This document shows, piece after piece, positions 24,554-33,769 of a DNA stretch of 64,000 bases. The number at the start of each line of letters is the position of its first letter. The first letter of the stretch is position 1. This DNA is from Alcanivoracaceae bacterium (GTDB taxonomy: Bacteria > Pseudomonadota > Gammaproteobacteria > Pseudomonadales > Alcanivoracaceae): positions 1 through 64,000 of the forward strand of contig JAGLCJ010000010.1 in NCBI GenBank assembly GCA_023146255.1, read 5' to 3'. Under the pieces are notes generated by a model that was not told the DNA's origin, did not search any database, and saw only the letters and a program-made list of their open reading frames with translations. A program made the translations under genes and the position numbers.

Positions 24554-26879
24554 ATTCTCAACCGCCCTGCTACTGGCCATTGCATCCCTGCTGCTGGTTA
24601 TCATGGTTGCGGTGGCCATTGTCGGCAGCAAGATACTACGGGACACCATCACCGATAGTGCGCGCCAGAGCGTGACAACGGCGTCTCACTACTTCCGTCA
24701 GCAACTCGGTGTTCGTGCTGAGGAAGTGGCGGGCGCCGTGAGCGTTCTCGTGGAGGACTTCGGTTTTCGCGACGCTTTGGCGAGCGGTGACCATGCCACC
24801 ATTCTCTCCGCTGTGGACAATCAGTCATCGCGGATCGGCGCCACCGCCTATTCCATCCGCATGAACGATGGACGCACCATCAGTGCCGCCAATACGCCTT
24901 TCTCGGTAAGCGGCTTTGCCGGCAATGAAACGGCGATGACCGTCAAGATCACTGCCATCAATAATGTCCCTCACCTGATTATTTCAACGCCAGTGGGCAA
25001 CCCGACCATTCTCGGCATTCTCACGCTTGGCTTCGAAATGAGTGACAGTTTTGTCGAGCAGATGAAAGAGCTGGTTGGCGCTGATATCAGCTTCGTGGCG
25101 GGCCCCTCCGGCTCCAGTGAACGCGGTCTTTTCAGCACATTGTCTCGTGCCGGAACCCCGCGTGACGCCCGCCAGCACATTGCTGCCATGGAAGCCGTTA
25201 CGACCGGCTCGCCCACTGTGCTGACGATCGCTGACCAACGTTTTATGACCACTCCGGTGGACCTGCAAAGCGCCGAACTGTTTAACGCCTATTTGCATAT
25301 TCCAATGACCGACGAGGCCAGCGCTTTTCGTCAAGTGGGGCTGCAATTATCTTTGTTGGCTGGAGGCGCATTCTTGCTGGTGCTGGTGATGTCCTCCTGG
25401 CTTTCCCGACGCCTCACCCGGCCGCTCGGAGAGCTGGGGGCTGCAGCCACCAAGATCGGCGGTGGGGATTATCATGTGGCCATTCCACAGCAATCCATTC
25501 GTGAGTTTTCACAGCTTGGAGATGCATTCAGTGCCATGCAGAAAGCTGTTGATGAGCGTGAGCAAGCCATTTTCCAGCAGGCACGTCGGGACGATCTCAC
25601 CGGCCTTCCCAATCGGCTTGCCGCCATCGAATGCATTGCCCGTCAAATCGATAACGGTAAAGGCGGCTCGCCATTCGCACTACTGTCGGTGGATATTCAT
25701 CATCTGCGCGAAATCAATGACTCTCTGGGCCATGAAACTGGCGATAACCTGCTGCGCTGGCTGGGCAGCACACTACAGGCCAATAGCTTGCGAGATTCCA
25801 CCGTCTGTCGCATCGCTTCCGATGATTTTCTGGTGATCATGCCACGCGCCAATGCAACCGATGCGCATGCGGTTGCCAAGCAGTTATTTCAGGCAACGGA
25901 ATCATCCGCTCAGATGGACAAGGATATGAAAGCACGTATCCGCATTAACATTGGCGCATCTTTGTTTCCTGATCATGGGCAAAGTGCAGAGGCCCTGATT
26001 CGGGCCGCTGAGCAGGCGATGTACAAGGCGAAGGAGCAGCGCAGCATTCTTCAGGTGTACGATGCCAGCGACGATGCCCGTCGCAAACGCCGTCTTGATC
26101 TCGCCTATGCCCTGCGCGGCGCCATCGCTAACAACGAGATCAGCCTCAACCTGCAACCGACCATCGCATTTGCCAATCCTCTTGGCGTCTACGCGGACGC
26201 ACTGTTGCGCTGGGAAAGCCCGGCTTATGGGCCGATAGCCAACGACGAGTTCATTTTCCTCGCCGAAAACAGTGGCCAAATAGCTGAACTCAACGCCTGG
26301 GCACTGGAGCAGACCTGCGCACTGATCGCTAACTGGCAGAGCAGGCGTATTGCTGCACCGGTATCCATTAATGTCTCCAGACACGACCTTGAAGACCCGG
26401 GCTTCGTTACCCGATTTATTGAAACCACCCGCAAGCACGGGATTGAAAAATCCATGCTCACCCTGCAAATTTCCGAGGATCTTGCCGCCAGCTCTCTGGA
26501 ACAATCCAAGGAGATACTGTCTCGATTACGACGTCAACGCGTCCGTATTTCCATCGGCCACTTTGGCAGCGGTCGCTCATCGCTGGCATTGCTGCGAGAC
26601 CTTGCGGTTGACGAAATCCGAATTGACCGGAGCTTTTTCCGTGGCAATCTCAAGACCCTGTCGGAGAAAGCGATTGTTGAAAGCATTGTGCAGCTTGCCC
26701 ACCAGCTCGGCATTCAAGTGGTGGCGGAGGGCGTCGAGTCCAAGGAGCTGCTTGTCGTGCTAAAGGCCATGAACGTCGACGGCGCGCAGGGTTACTTCCT
26801 GTCTCGCCCCCTGCCGCCACAGCAGTTCGAAACCTGGCGAGAGTCCTGGATCAGTAGCAAACGGAGAAACAGCCAATGA
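24543..26879 (+). CDS. membrane GGDEF-EAL protein with both active sites degenerate
   Basis: A 778-residue protein starting with TTG, 7 bases after GAGGA. Layout: membrane segment 8-28, periplasmic sensor-like domain about 35-260 (dCache-like), membrane segment 264-287, HAMP 288-340, GGDEF 345-505, EAL 515-770. The GGDEF site reads ASDDF (425-429) instead of GGDEF. In the EAL domain the EAL motif reads DAL (552-554), DDFG is replaced by GHFG (672-675) and the LTxTES-like motif by LQISED. AEGVE and the QGYFLSRPLP end are kept. It is therefore probably a c-di-GMP binder or pure receptor, like LapD, not a cyclase or phosphodiesterase (inference). The periplasmic part is placed to read the cupredoxin product. 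Confidence 0.85.
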   Translation: MRAKFSTALLLAIASLLLVIMVAVAIVGSKILRDTITDSARQSVTTASHYFRQQLGVRAEEVAGAVSVLVEDFGFRDALASGDHATILSAVDNQSSRIGATAYSIRMNDGRTISAANTPFSVSGFAGNETAMTVKITAINNVPHLIISTPVGNPTILGILTLGFEMSDSFVEQMKELVGADISFVAGPSGSSERGLFSTLSRAGTPRDARQHIAAMEAVTTGSPTVLTIADQRFMTTPVDLQSAELFNAYLHIPMTDEASAFRQVGLQLSLLAGGAFLLVLVMSSWLSRRLTRPLGELGAAATKIGGGDYHVAIPQQSIREFSQLGDAFSAMQKAVDEREQAIFQQARRDDLTGLPNRLAAIECIARQIDNGKGGSPFALLSVDIHHLREINDSLGHETGDNLLRWLGSTLQANSLRDSTVCRIASDDFLVIMPRANATDAHAVAKQLFQATESSAQMDKDMKARIRINIGASLFPDHGQSAEALIRAAEQAMYKAKEQRSILQVYDASDDARRKRRLDLAYALRGAIANNEISLNLQPTIAFANPLGVYADALLRWESPAYGPIANDEFIFLAENSGQIAELNAWALEQTCALIANWQSRRIAAPVSINVSRHDLEDPGFVTRFIETTRKHGIEKSMLTLQISEDLAASSLEQSKEILSRLRRQRVRISIGHFGSGRSSLALLRDLAVDEIRIDRSFFRGNLKTLSEKAIVESIVQLAHQLGIQVVAEGVESKELLVVLKAMNVDGAQGYFLSRPLPPQQFETWRESWISSKRRNSQ

Positions 26880-27778
26880 GAAAACTTCTAAGCGCAGGGC
26901 TACTTGCTCTCGTCAGCACACCGCTGATGGCCGCAGGCACTGGCGAGGGTCGCATCCTCGCCACTGGCGCCGTTAGCAGCATAGATGGCAGTGCCGGTGG
27001 CGGCGTCGTGCCGATGGCCATTCTTGGCGGCTATGGCACCAAAGAGCAACATGGCGGCACCGTGTTCGGCAGCCGCGTTGAAACTCAGGATTTCAAGCTA
27101 CGTGCCTTTGGCGCGGCCTGGACCTGGAAAAATCGCATTGAACTTTCGGTGGCGCGTCAGGAGCTTGATGTCAGCGCATTTCCTCCCCTGGCTTTTCAGG
27201 AGGTCCGCACCAACAACTATGGCCTGAAGGTGCGATTGGCTGGCGATATTCTGTATACCACTATGCCGCAGATTTCGCTCGGCGCTGTCTACCGTGAGTC
27301 GATCAACCCTGACCTCGCCGCCCTTGGCGGGGCCAGCGTGCCTCAGGCCCTGGGCGCGGAGAGCAACTACGGCGCCGATATTTATGTCGCCGCCACCAAA
27401 GTTTTTCTGGGTGGGCCGTTCGGTCGTAACTGGCTCGTTAATGGTGTGGTCCGCTCCACCGAAGCCAATCAGGGCGGACTGCTCGGCCATGGCGGCGACA
27501 AGCGCAATGGCCGCAGCATCGTCGGCGAGGCGTCACTGGGCATGTTTATTAATAAACACTGGCTGGCTGGCGGAGAGTACCGCCAACACCCGGAGAATCT
27601 CACCGCCTTGAATCAGGACGATTGGCACAGCCTTTTCGTTGCCTGGTTTCCCAACAAACGCTGGAGCGTCACCGGCGCCTGGGTTGACCTCGGCGAGATC
27701 AGTTCCGTCGCGGTGCCGTTCGATAATGACTCTCGCAGCCAAACCGGCGCCTACCTGTCCTTGAGTGGAGCATTCTGA
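26876..27778 (+). CDS. DUF3034-like outer-membrane beta-barrel protein
   Basis: A 300-residue protein with a signal peptide ending at MAAG (about residue 21) and alternating hydrophobic strands through the mature chain, ending in a C-terminal Phe, typical of outer-membrane beta barrels. It resembles the DUF3034 family, which I recall next to truncated haemoglobin genes. Its ATG overlaps the receptor stop by 4 bases (ATGA), and the haemoglobin ATG overlaps its own stop, so all four genes are translationally coupled. A channel or anchor role in the haemoglobin/copper system is inference. Confidence 0.75.
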   Translation: MRKLLSAGLLALVSTPLMAAGTGEGRILATGAVSSIDGSAGGGVVPMAILGGYGTKEQHGGTVFGSRVETQDFKLRAFGAAWTWKNRIELSVARQELDVSAFPPLAFQEVRTNNYGLKVRLAGDILYTTMPQISLGAVYRESINPDLAALGGASVPQALGAESNYGADIYVAATKVFLGGPFGRNWLVNGVVRSTEANQGGLLGHGGDKRNGRSIVGEASLGMFINKHWLAGGEYRQHPENLTALNQDDWHSLFVAWFPNKRWSVTGAWVDLGEISSVAVPFDNDSRSQTGAYLSLSGAF

Positions 27779-28200
27779 TGAGAATTTTTCTGATTCCCGT
27801 AATGGCCGCATTTATCACCCTGGTCGGTTGTCAAAGTGCTCCGCACAGCACTCTGTACCAGGACCTCGGGAAACTGCAGGGCATCGAGAATATTGTTAAC
27901 GACTTTCTTTTTGGGCTCGGCAGTGATCCTAGAATCGCCCATCATTTCGCCGAAGCCGACCCGGAACGGTTGCGCAGCAAGCTGGTGGAACAATTCTGTG
28001 CCGAATCCGGTGGTGGCTGCACCTATACCGGCGATTCCATGAAGGAATCCCATGCCGGCATGAATATTACCCACGCGGATTTCAATGCACTGGTTGAGGT
28101 TCTCGTTGATGCCATGGAGAAGAACGGTGTCTCTGTGGCTGCGCAGAACCGCTTGCTGAAGCGACTTGCGCCCATGCATCGGGATATTGTGGAACAATAA
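27778..28200 (+). CDS. lipoprotein group 1 truncated haemoglobin
   Basis: A 140-residue globin of the truncated group 1 (trHbN) type. The signal peptide ends in lipobox LVGC with Cys18, so it should be lipid-anchored outside the cytoplasm, which is unusual for a globin. Proximal His is His92 in MKESHAGMNIT; Tyr27 in LYQDLGK, the GGGCTYTGDSM loop and the LAPMHRDIVEQ end match the family. trHbN proteins bind O2 or NO, and several detoxify NO to nitrate. An anchored form in the envelope could scavenge or sense NO or O2 for the receptor encoded by the same operon (inference). Confidence 0.88.
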   Translation: MRIFLIPVMAAFITLVGCQSAPHSTLYQDLGKLQGIENIVNDFLFGLGSDPRIAHHFAEADPERLRSKLVEQFCAESGGGCTYTGDSMKESHAGMNITHADFNALVEVLVDAMEKNGVSVAAQNRLLKRLAPMHRDIVEQ

Positions 28201-28361
28201 TGCCGACGCGGAATGGACAGGGATTGCTGCCAGAGAACAGCTTTGGAGAGAGGCCTGCGCGGTCGCAGCAATAGCGGCCGTCATTCACTGACACAGATCT
28301 ACGTCCCCGGCGCACAGCACTTTGCCATGGCCACGCTGACACTCCTGCGCAAGGAGGACAG

Positions 28362-29846
28362 ATGGCCATCTCGCAGGTTTTCAGTCGCGCCCAGCTGGGC
28401 ATTGAGGCGCCGCAGGTCCGGGTGGAAACCCATCTCGGCCCCGGCCTGCCGGCCTTCACCATCGTCGGCCTGCCGGCGGCGGCGGTGCGCGAATCCCGCG
28501 ACCGGGTGCGCTCGGCGATCGTCAACGCCGGCTTTCCGTTTCCGCAAACCCGGATCACCGTCAACCTCGCGCCAGCCGACCTGCCCAAGGACGGCGGCCG
28601 CTTCGACCTGCCCATTGCTCTGGGCATTCTGATCGCCAACGGCCAGCTGCCATCGCGTGCTGCCGAATCGCTCGAATGCATTGGCGAGTTGGCCCTGAAT
28701 GGCGACTTGCGCGCGGTCACCGGCGTGCTGCCGGCAGCGCTGGCCTGTGGCCGGGCCGGTCGCACCCTGTTACTGCCGGAAGACAATCTTGAAGAAGCGC
28801 GGCTGTATCGCAACGGCAAGATGCTCGGTGCACCGGGGTTACTGGCAGCCTGCGCGCATCTCAACGGCGTCGCACCGTTAACCCCGGCCAGCAGCGCCGA
28901 GCCGCTGCCGCCATCGCTGGCAGGGCCCTGTCTGTCGGAAGTGCGCGGTCAGGCGCAGGCCCGACGGGCCCTGGAAATCGCCGCCAGTGGTGGCCATTCT
29001 CTGTTGCTTTGCGGGCCGCCCGGCAGCGGCAAGAGCATGCTCGCCAGCCGTCTGCCCGGCCTGCTACCACCGCTGGACGAACAGCAGGCGCTGGATGTGG
29101 CGGCGATTCATTCCCTGCATCGGCCGCGTGCCCCGGCACTGTTTCATCTGCCACCATTTCGTGGCCCGCACCATACCGCTTCCGCCGTGGCACTGGTGGG
29201 CGGCGGCAGTCATCCGCGCCCCGGCGAGATTTCCATGGCTCACCACGGCGTGCTGTTTCTCGATGAAATTCCCGAGTTTGATCGCCACGTACTGGAGGTG
29301 CTGCGCGAGCCGCTGGAAACCGGCGAGGTCAGCATTGCCCGCGCCGCCCGGCAAACCACTTTCCCGGCGCGTTTTCAGCTAGTGGCAGCGATGAATCCGT
29401 GCCCCTGTGGTTACTTCGGTGATCCGCAACGCAGCTGCGGATACAGCTGCGAAAAAGCACGGCGCTATCAGAGCAGGTTGTCGGGACCGCTGCTTGATCG
29501 CATTGACCTGCATCTGGAAGTCAGTGCGGTGAAACCGGAAGAACTGGTGTCACTATCACCCGGCGAGGCCAGTGTACGGGTGCGCGAACGGGTGCAAGCA
29601 ACCCGCACCAGACAAATATCGCGGCAAGGCAAACTGAATCAGCTTCTGAGCACCCGCGAGCTGGAACCGGTGCTGTCACTGCACGGCTGCTGGTTAAGCC
29701 AGGCGATGCAGCGTATGGCACTGTCGGCGCGGTCGTTGCACCGCACCTTGCGAGTGGCCAGAACACTGGCCGATATGAGTGGCGATGATCAGATCAGTAC
29801 GGCGCATCTGGCCGAGGCTCTCAGTTACCGCTTGAGCAGCCCGTGA
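28362..29846 (+). CDS. comM: YifB/ComM-type Mg-chelatase-like AAA+ ATPase
   Basis: A 494-residue protein with an N-terminal ChlI-like domain (GLPAAAVRESRDRVRSA region), then AAA+ ATPase with Walker A GPPGSGKS (218-225) and Walker B LFLDEIPEF, and a C-terminal domain with the NPCPCGYFGD Cys-rich loop. ComM is a hexameric helicase that extends branch migration of the recombination intermediate during natural transformation. The start follows AGGAGGA. Its stop directly abuts the stop of the convergent response regulator gene. Presence of pilT/pilU and comM fits a naturally competent species (inference). Confidence 0.92.
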   Translation: MAISQVFSRAQLGIEAPQVRVETHLGPGLPAFTIVGLPAAAVRESRDRVRSAIVNAGFPFPQTRITVNLAPADLPKDGGRFDLPIALGILIANGQLPSRAAESLECIGELALNGDLRAVTGVLPAALACGRAGRTLLLPEDNLEEARLYRNGKMLGAPGLLAACAHLNGVAPLTPASSAEPLPPSLAGPCLSEVRGQAQARRALEIAASGGHSLLLCGPPGSGKSMLASRLPGLLPPLDEQQALDVAAIHSLHRPRAPALFHLPPFRGPHHTASAVALVGGGSHPRPGEISMAHHGVLFLDEIPEFDRHVLEVLREPLETGEVSIARAARQTTFPARFQLVAAMNPCPCGYFGDPQRSCGYSCEKARRYQSRLSGPLLDRIDLHLEVSAVKPEELVSLSPGEASVRVRERVQATRTRQISRQGKLNQLLSTRELEPVLSLHGCWLSQAMQRMALSARSLHRTLRVARTLADMSGDDQISTAHLAEALSYRLSSP

Positions 29847-30491
29847 TCAACGCGCCTGCGACGCCACCAGACCCAGATCCACCGCTTTCAGGGTGGCCTC
29901 GGCGCGCGAGTTGACCTGCAGTTTCTGGTAGATGGTTTTCAGGTAGCCGGCCACGGTGTGCTGGGAAATACCCAGCATCTCGCCAGCCTTGCGGACGCTG
30001 TAACCACGGGCGATCAGGGTCAGCACCTGCTCTTCACGTGGCGCCAGTCGCACGGTTTCCTCCGCCGCCGGACGGAACACGCTGAGCACCTTGCGGGCAA
30101 TGGCTGCGCTCAACGGCGGGCGGCCTTCGAGAATGCCGCGCAGGTGATGGACAAACTCCTGCTCCGGCTCATCCTTGAGCAAATAACCGTCGGCGCCGGC
30201 GTGCAGCGCCGAGAACAGATGATCGGAATCGTCAAAGATGGTGGTGACGACGCAGTAGCTCTGCGGACGCTGACGCTTGATGGCGCGAATGATATCGATC
30301 CCGGAGCCATCCGGCAGGCCAAGATCCACCAGCGCCAGACAGGGTGCCTGCTGAGTTACCGCCCGCAATGCCCGCTCGCGATTATCCGCCGAGCGCAGAG
30401 TGCTGCCGGGGAAGTGCGTTGTCACCAGCCCGGTGAGCCAGCCCATCACCTCCGGCACATCCTCGACCAGCAGAATATCGCTACAATCCAT
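29847..30491 (-). CDS. NarL/LuxR-family response regulator
   Basis: A 214-residue response regulator. The receiver has an acidic pair at the start (LLVEDV), phospho-accepting Asp56 in LVDLGLPDGSG, and conserved Thr and Lys positions downstream; the C-terminal LuxR-type HTH covers about 150-210 (LTLIARGYSVRKAGEMLGISQHTVAGYLKTIYQKL pattern). The ATG at 30491 follows GGAAGAA; an upstream ATG at 30521 is less likely. It is divergent from a HisKA_3-type sensor kinase gene, so the pair is a two-component system. A dyad lies between them (30551-30580). Confidence 0.87.
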   Translation of the reverse strand: MDCSDILLVEDVPEVMGWLTGLVTTHFPGSTLRSADNRERALRAVTQQAPCLALVDLGLPDGSGIDIIRAIKRQRPQSYCVVTTIFDDSDHLFSALHAGADGYLLKDEPEQEFVHHLRGILEGRPPLSAAIARKVLSVFRPAAEETVRLAPREEQVLTLIARGYSVRKAGEMLGISQHTVAGYLKTIYQKLQVNSRAEATLKAVDLGLVASQAR

Positions 30492-30550
30492 TAGTTCTTC
30501 CGTTTGCCCGGGAACTTCCACAGAATCCCGATGATGGCATGGTGCCGCGC

Positions 30551-30580
30551 CACTACCTACCCCCGTGAACGCGGGTAGTG
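30551..30580. promoter_or_regulatory. dyad between response regulator and kinase genes
   Basis: CACTACC (30551-30557) and GGTAGTG (30574-30580) are exact reverse complements, and inner parts CCC and GGG extend the pairing around a CGTGAACG centre. The site lies midway between the divergent regulator and kinase genes, where NarL-type autoregulation would act. Confidence 0.45.
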
Positions 30581-30619
30581 CGCATTGATATCAGTATCGG
30601 CAAGACAGGAAGCTAGCTT

Positions 30620-32776
30620 GTGTTGACCCCTTCTCCCCGCCTGACCGTGGCCCTGAGTGGCCTGCTAGTGATCTGCGTAACCACCCTGACCCTCAACGCC
30701 GCCCTGTCGCTGCCGTGGACCGGGACATCGTGGTTGGTCAACGATGAAGGTGGCGTGGAGATCAGCGCCATTGATGCGACCGGCCCAAACGCTGATCAGC
30801 TTGGCGCAGGCCTGCAGATTGTTGCCCTGCAAGCGGGAGACGAGCGTATCGAAGTCACTCCGACGCTGCTGATCGAGGAACCGGATGTCCTGCCTGACTA
30901 TGTCCAGTACAACCAGCTGATGCACGACAGCCGGACACTGGCCGCGGCCGCCGATGCCGACAGCCTGTCCCTCGTGACCGCTGGCGGTCAGCAGCTCACC
31001 CTGCAGCACACTGATCGCCCGCTGCGGGCACTACCCGGCCTGTTCTGGTTGCAGCTGGCGTTCGGCGTGATCGGCGCCATGACCGGCGCAATCGTCTGGA
31101 GCGTGCGCGTCCGCAGCTTGCCGGCAACACTGTATTTCATGACCGGTATCGGCTATCTGATTTTTGCTCCGGCGGCGGCGGTGTACAGCACCCGTGAGCT
31201 GCTGATTGATGGCGACCTGTTTCGCACACTTTCCATCATCAATCACTTCGGCGCACTGTTTTTCACCGCGTCGCTGACCAGCCTGCTGTGGCACTATCCG
31301 ATCCGGATTGGTCGCCTGCCAGTCGCTTCACTGTGTTATTTGCTCGCTGCCGGCACCTGGCTTGCTGACACCTTCCAGCTGACTGCATCCACCGCGCTGT
31401 TCCATCTTTCGGTATTGGGTATTTTCGCCCTCAGTTTTGTCTTCGCGTTTTTCCAGTGGTTGCAAACCCGCAGCAAGCCCGCCGATCGCGCTGCACTGCG
31501 CTGGTTCCTGCTGTCGATCTATCTGGCCACCGGTCTGTTTGCCGGCGTGATTATTATTCCGGCAGCGATGGGCGTGACACCACCAGCCTCACAGGGCGTC
31601 ATGTTCGGCGCATTTCTGATCATGTACATCGGTCTGGCTTTTGGTATTACCCGCTACAAACTTTTCCAGCTGGAACACTGGTGGTGGTCGGTATGGGCAT
31701 GGTTTCTCGGCGGTGTGGCGGTTATTGCTGTTGACCTGTTGCTGGTCAGTTTTCTTGCCCTGTCAAAACCGATTGCACTGACGCTGGCGGTGGCGCTGGT
31801 GGGCTGGGTGTATTTCCCGCTACGACAATTACTCTGGCAGCGACTGGCGCGACGACGTGGCCAGACCGTGCAGGACTGGCTGAGTCTGGCGATGCCGCCG
31901 CTGGTGGCAGCAACCCATACCAGCCAGCTTGGCATTGCCCTGCGCGAGGCCGCGACTGCGGTGTTTCATCCGCTCGATATCAGCGAAGCCGAAGGCGCTC
32001 TGATGAAACCTCAGATCAGTGACAATGGTCTGTGCCTGCAGCTGCCGAACCCGCCGCATCATTCTGTGCTGCGCCTGCATCATGCTGATCAGGGTGCGCG
32101 CCTGTTTACCTCCCGTGATGTGGAAACCGCTGCGCTGGTGCTGAAGCTGTATCGACTGGTGGATGAATCGCTGACTGCCCATGAGCAGGGCGCTCGCAGC
32201 GAGCGCGATCGTATTCGTCAGGACATTCACGATGATCTCGGCGCAAAGCTGCTGACGTTGCTGCATCGCAGCGGCAGTGCCGACCAGCAGACCCTGGTAC
32301 GCGAAGCGATTCGCGATCTGCGCGATCTGCTTGGCACCATGGAAGGCGAGGAAGTATCGCTGGAACAGGCCAGCCTGCAGTGGGAACAGGAAGCACGGCA
32401 GCGCTGCGATGCCAGTGGCGTGAAGCTGGACTGGGAAATCTCGCTGCAAACACCGGATGCGGAGATGGATCAGCGCCGGATCGGCAACCTGACCCGGATT
32501 ATCCGCGAAGCAGTCAGCAATGCGCTGCGCCATGCCACGCCGTCACGGATTCATATCCGTATCAGTGAGCGGGATGGCTCTCTGGCCGTGTCGATCGAAA
32601 ATGATGGCGTCAGCCCGGACAAGCTGGTTCGGGAAGGACGGGGCACAGGTATTATCCGTCAGCGCGCCGCCCGTCTCGGTGGCGTCGCGGGCGGTGGTGG
32701 CCAGCAAACGGTCTGGCGTGTGAATGTGCGGATTCCGTTGCAGGAACCGGACGACGCCCGGGCCGCAACCGGCTGA
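30620..32776 (+). CDS. membrane sensor histidine kinase, NarX/HisKA_3 type
   Basis: A 718-residue kinase starting with GTG. A signal-anchor at about 8-28, an extracytoplasmic domain about 30-135, then about eight hydrophobic segments between 140 and 400, a poorly conserved linker, and the kinase core: HisKA_3 with His537 in RIRQDIHDDLGAKLL, then the HATPase with Asn in IREAVSNALRHA and glycine-rich GRGTGIIRQRA. The short extracytoplasmic part and the multi-span membrane domain suggest sensing of a membrane or periplasmic signal. It pairs with the divergent NarL-type regulator. Its stop abuts the convergent PF10118 gene stop. Confidence 0.84.
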   Translation: MLTPSPRLTVALSGLLVICVTTLTLNAALSLPWTGTSWLVNDEGGVEISAIDATGPNADQLGAGLQIVALQAGDERIEVTPTLLIEEPDVLPDYVQYNQLMHDSRTLAAAADADSLSLVTAGGQQLTLQHTDRPLRALPGLFWLQLAFGVIGAMTGAIVWSVRVRSLPATLYFMTGIGYLIFAPAAAVYSTRELLIDGDLFRTLSIINHFGALFFTASLTSLLWHYPIRIGRLPVASLCYLLAAGTWLADTFQLTASTALFHLSVLGIFALSFVFAFFQWLQTRSKPADRAALRWFLLSIYLATGLFAGVIIIPAAMGVTPPASQGVMFGAFLIMYIGLAFGITRYKLFQLEHWWWSVWAWFLGGVAVIAVDLLLVSFLALSKPIALTLAVALVGWVYFPLRQLLWQRLARRRGQTVQDWLSLAMPPLVAATHTSQLGIALREAATAVFHPLDISEAEGALMKPQISDNGLCLQLPNPPHHSVLRLHHADQGARLFTSRDVETAALVLKLYRLVDESLTAHEQGARSERDRIRQDIHDDLGAKLLTLLHRSGSADQQTLVREAIRDLRDLLGTMEGEEVSLEQASLQWEQEARQRCDASGVKLDWEISLQTPDAEMDQRRIGNLTRIIREAVSNALRHATPSRIHIRISERDGSLAVSIENDGVSPDKLVREGRGTGIIRQRAARLGGVAGGGGQQTVWRVNVRIPLQEPDDARAATG

Positions 32777-33649
32777 TCAGGCAGCCGGCTGCAGCAGTTC
32801 GGGACGGTTCAGTAACGCAGCCAGCTTTTCCAGACCCTGCTGGCGCAGCGCGCTGCTGTCACGCTTGGACGGATGGAAATCGCGTTTGAAATAAGCCAGA
32901 TACGATGGGCCGAGACGACGCAACCAACCGGGCTTGCCGACCAGCCAGTTCAGACCATTCAGCACCGAGCGCAGATCTCGTTTGTCGTCCATGTCGGCGC
33001 GCAGCTGGAAGTAATGGAAGATGGTGAAGCCGATAAACTCGACCGTGGTAATGGCCATTTCACTGGAACGCACCCAGTAACTGCCGACCTGGTCCTGATA
33101 CACATCAAATGCCACCGACTTGTGTTCGCTCTCTTCCACGGCGTGCCACAACCACAGTGGCAACATGCGCTTATCCATGCCTTCAAGAAATTCCGGATGC
33201 TCGAGAATGAGTTCCGCCAGCATGGCCGTGAAATGCTCCAGCGCGCAGGTCTTGGCCAGCTGCCGCTCCGGTGACAACCACTTGCCCTGCATCTTCAGGC
33301 CATCAAGAACAAATTTCGAGACCTTGCTGGTCGGTACGCCACGCTGTTCCATGAAAGTATTGAACGCCTCATGCTCATTACCGTGATGCGCCTCCTGACC
33401 GATGAAGCCTTTTACCTGCTCTTTCAGCAGCGGGTCGGTCAGGTTTTTCTGGAAGTGGCGCACGGAACGGACGAAGAAACGCTCGCCCTCAGGGAAAGTG
33501 CAGGACAGTGCGGTCAGCAGCAGGGTCTTGAACTGATCGCCACCGAACCAGTAACGCTCGATAGCCGGATCAAACTCGAAATCCATCTTGCGCGGCTGAA
33601 TGTCGCTTTTGTTGGTACGACGCAGGGCTGGCTGGACGCGTGCATTCAT
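32777..33649 (-). CDS. PF10118-type metal-dependent hydrolase (second copy)
   Basis: A 290-residue paralogue of the protein encoded at 10655-11566. The start at 33649 follows GGAG with 7 bases spacing. Candidate metal ligands are again GQEAHHGNEH, ALEHFTAM and WHAVEESEHKSVAFDVYQ, so a diiron-like centre is likely (inference). Family members are known only as predicted metal-dependent hydrolases. It lies between the two-component pair and the second ACAD10/11-like module, on the same strand as the module but separated from it by the repeat copy at 33770. Confidence 0.8.
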   Translation of the reverse strand: MNARVQPALRRTNKSDIQPRKMDFEFDPAIERYWFGGDQFKTLLLTALSCTFPEGERFFVRSVRHFQKNLTDPLLKEQVKGFIGQEAHHGNEHEAFNTFMEQRGVPTSKVSKFVLDGLKMQGKWLSPERQLAKTCALEHFTAMLAELILEHPEFLEGMDKRMLPLWLWHAVEESEHKSVAFDVYQDQVGSYWVRSSEMAITTVEFIGFTIFHYFQLRADMDDKRDLRSVLNGLNWLVGKPGWLRRLGPSYLAYFKRDFHPSKRDSSALRQQGLEKLAALLNRPELLQPAA

Positions 33650-33769
33650 ATGCTGGCTCCCGATACGGATTTGCAATGGCAAAAGTATGCGGCCGGGCAG
33701 CGGTGAGTTTCAGGGCTTTTTGTGCCAATTTAGAACGATCGTATCAGTCAATCTGGCCTCGTCACCAAC

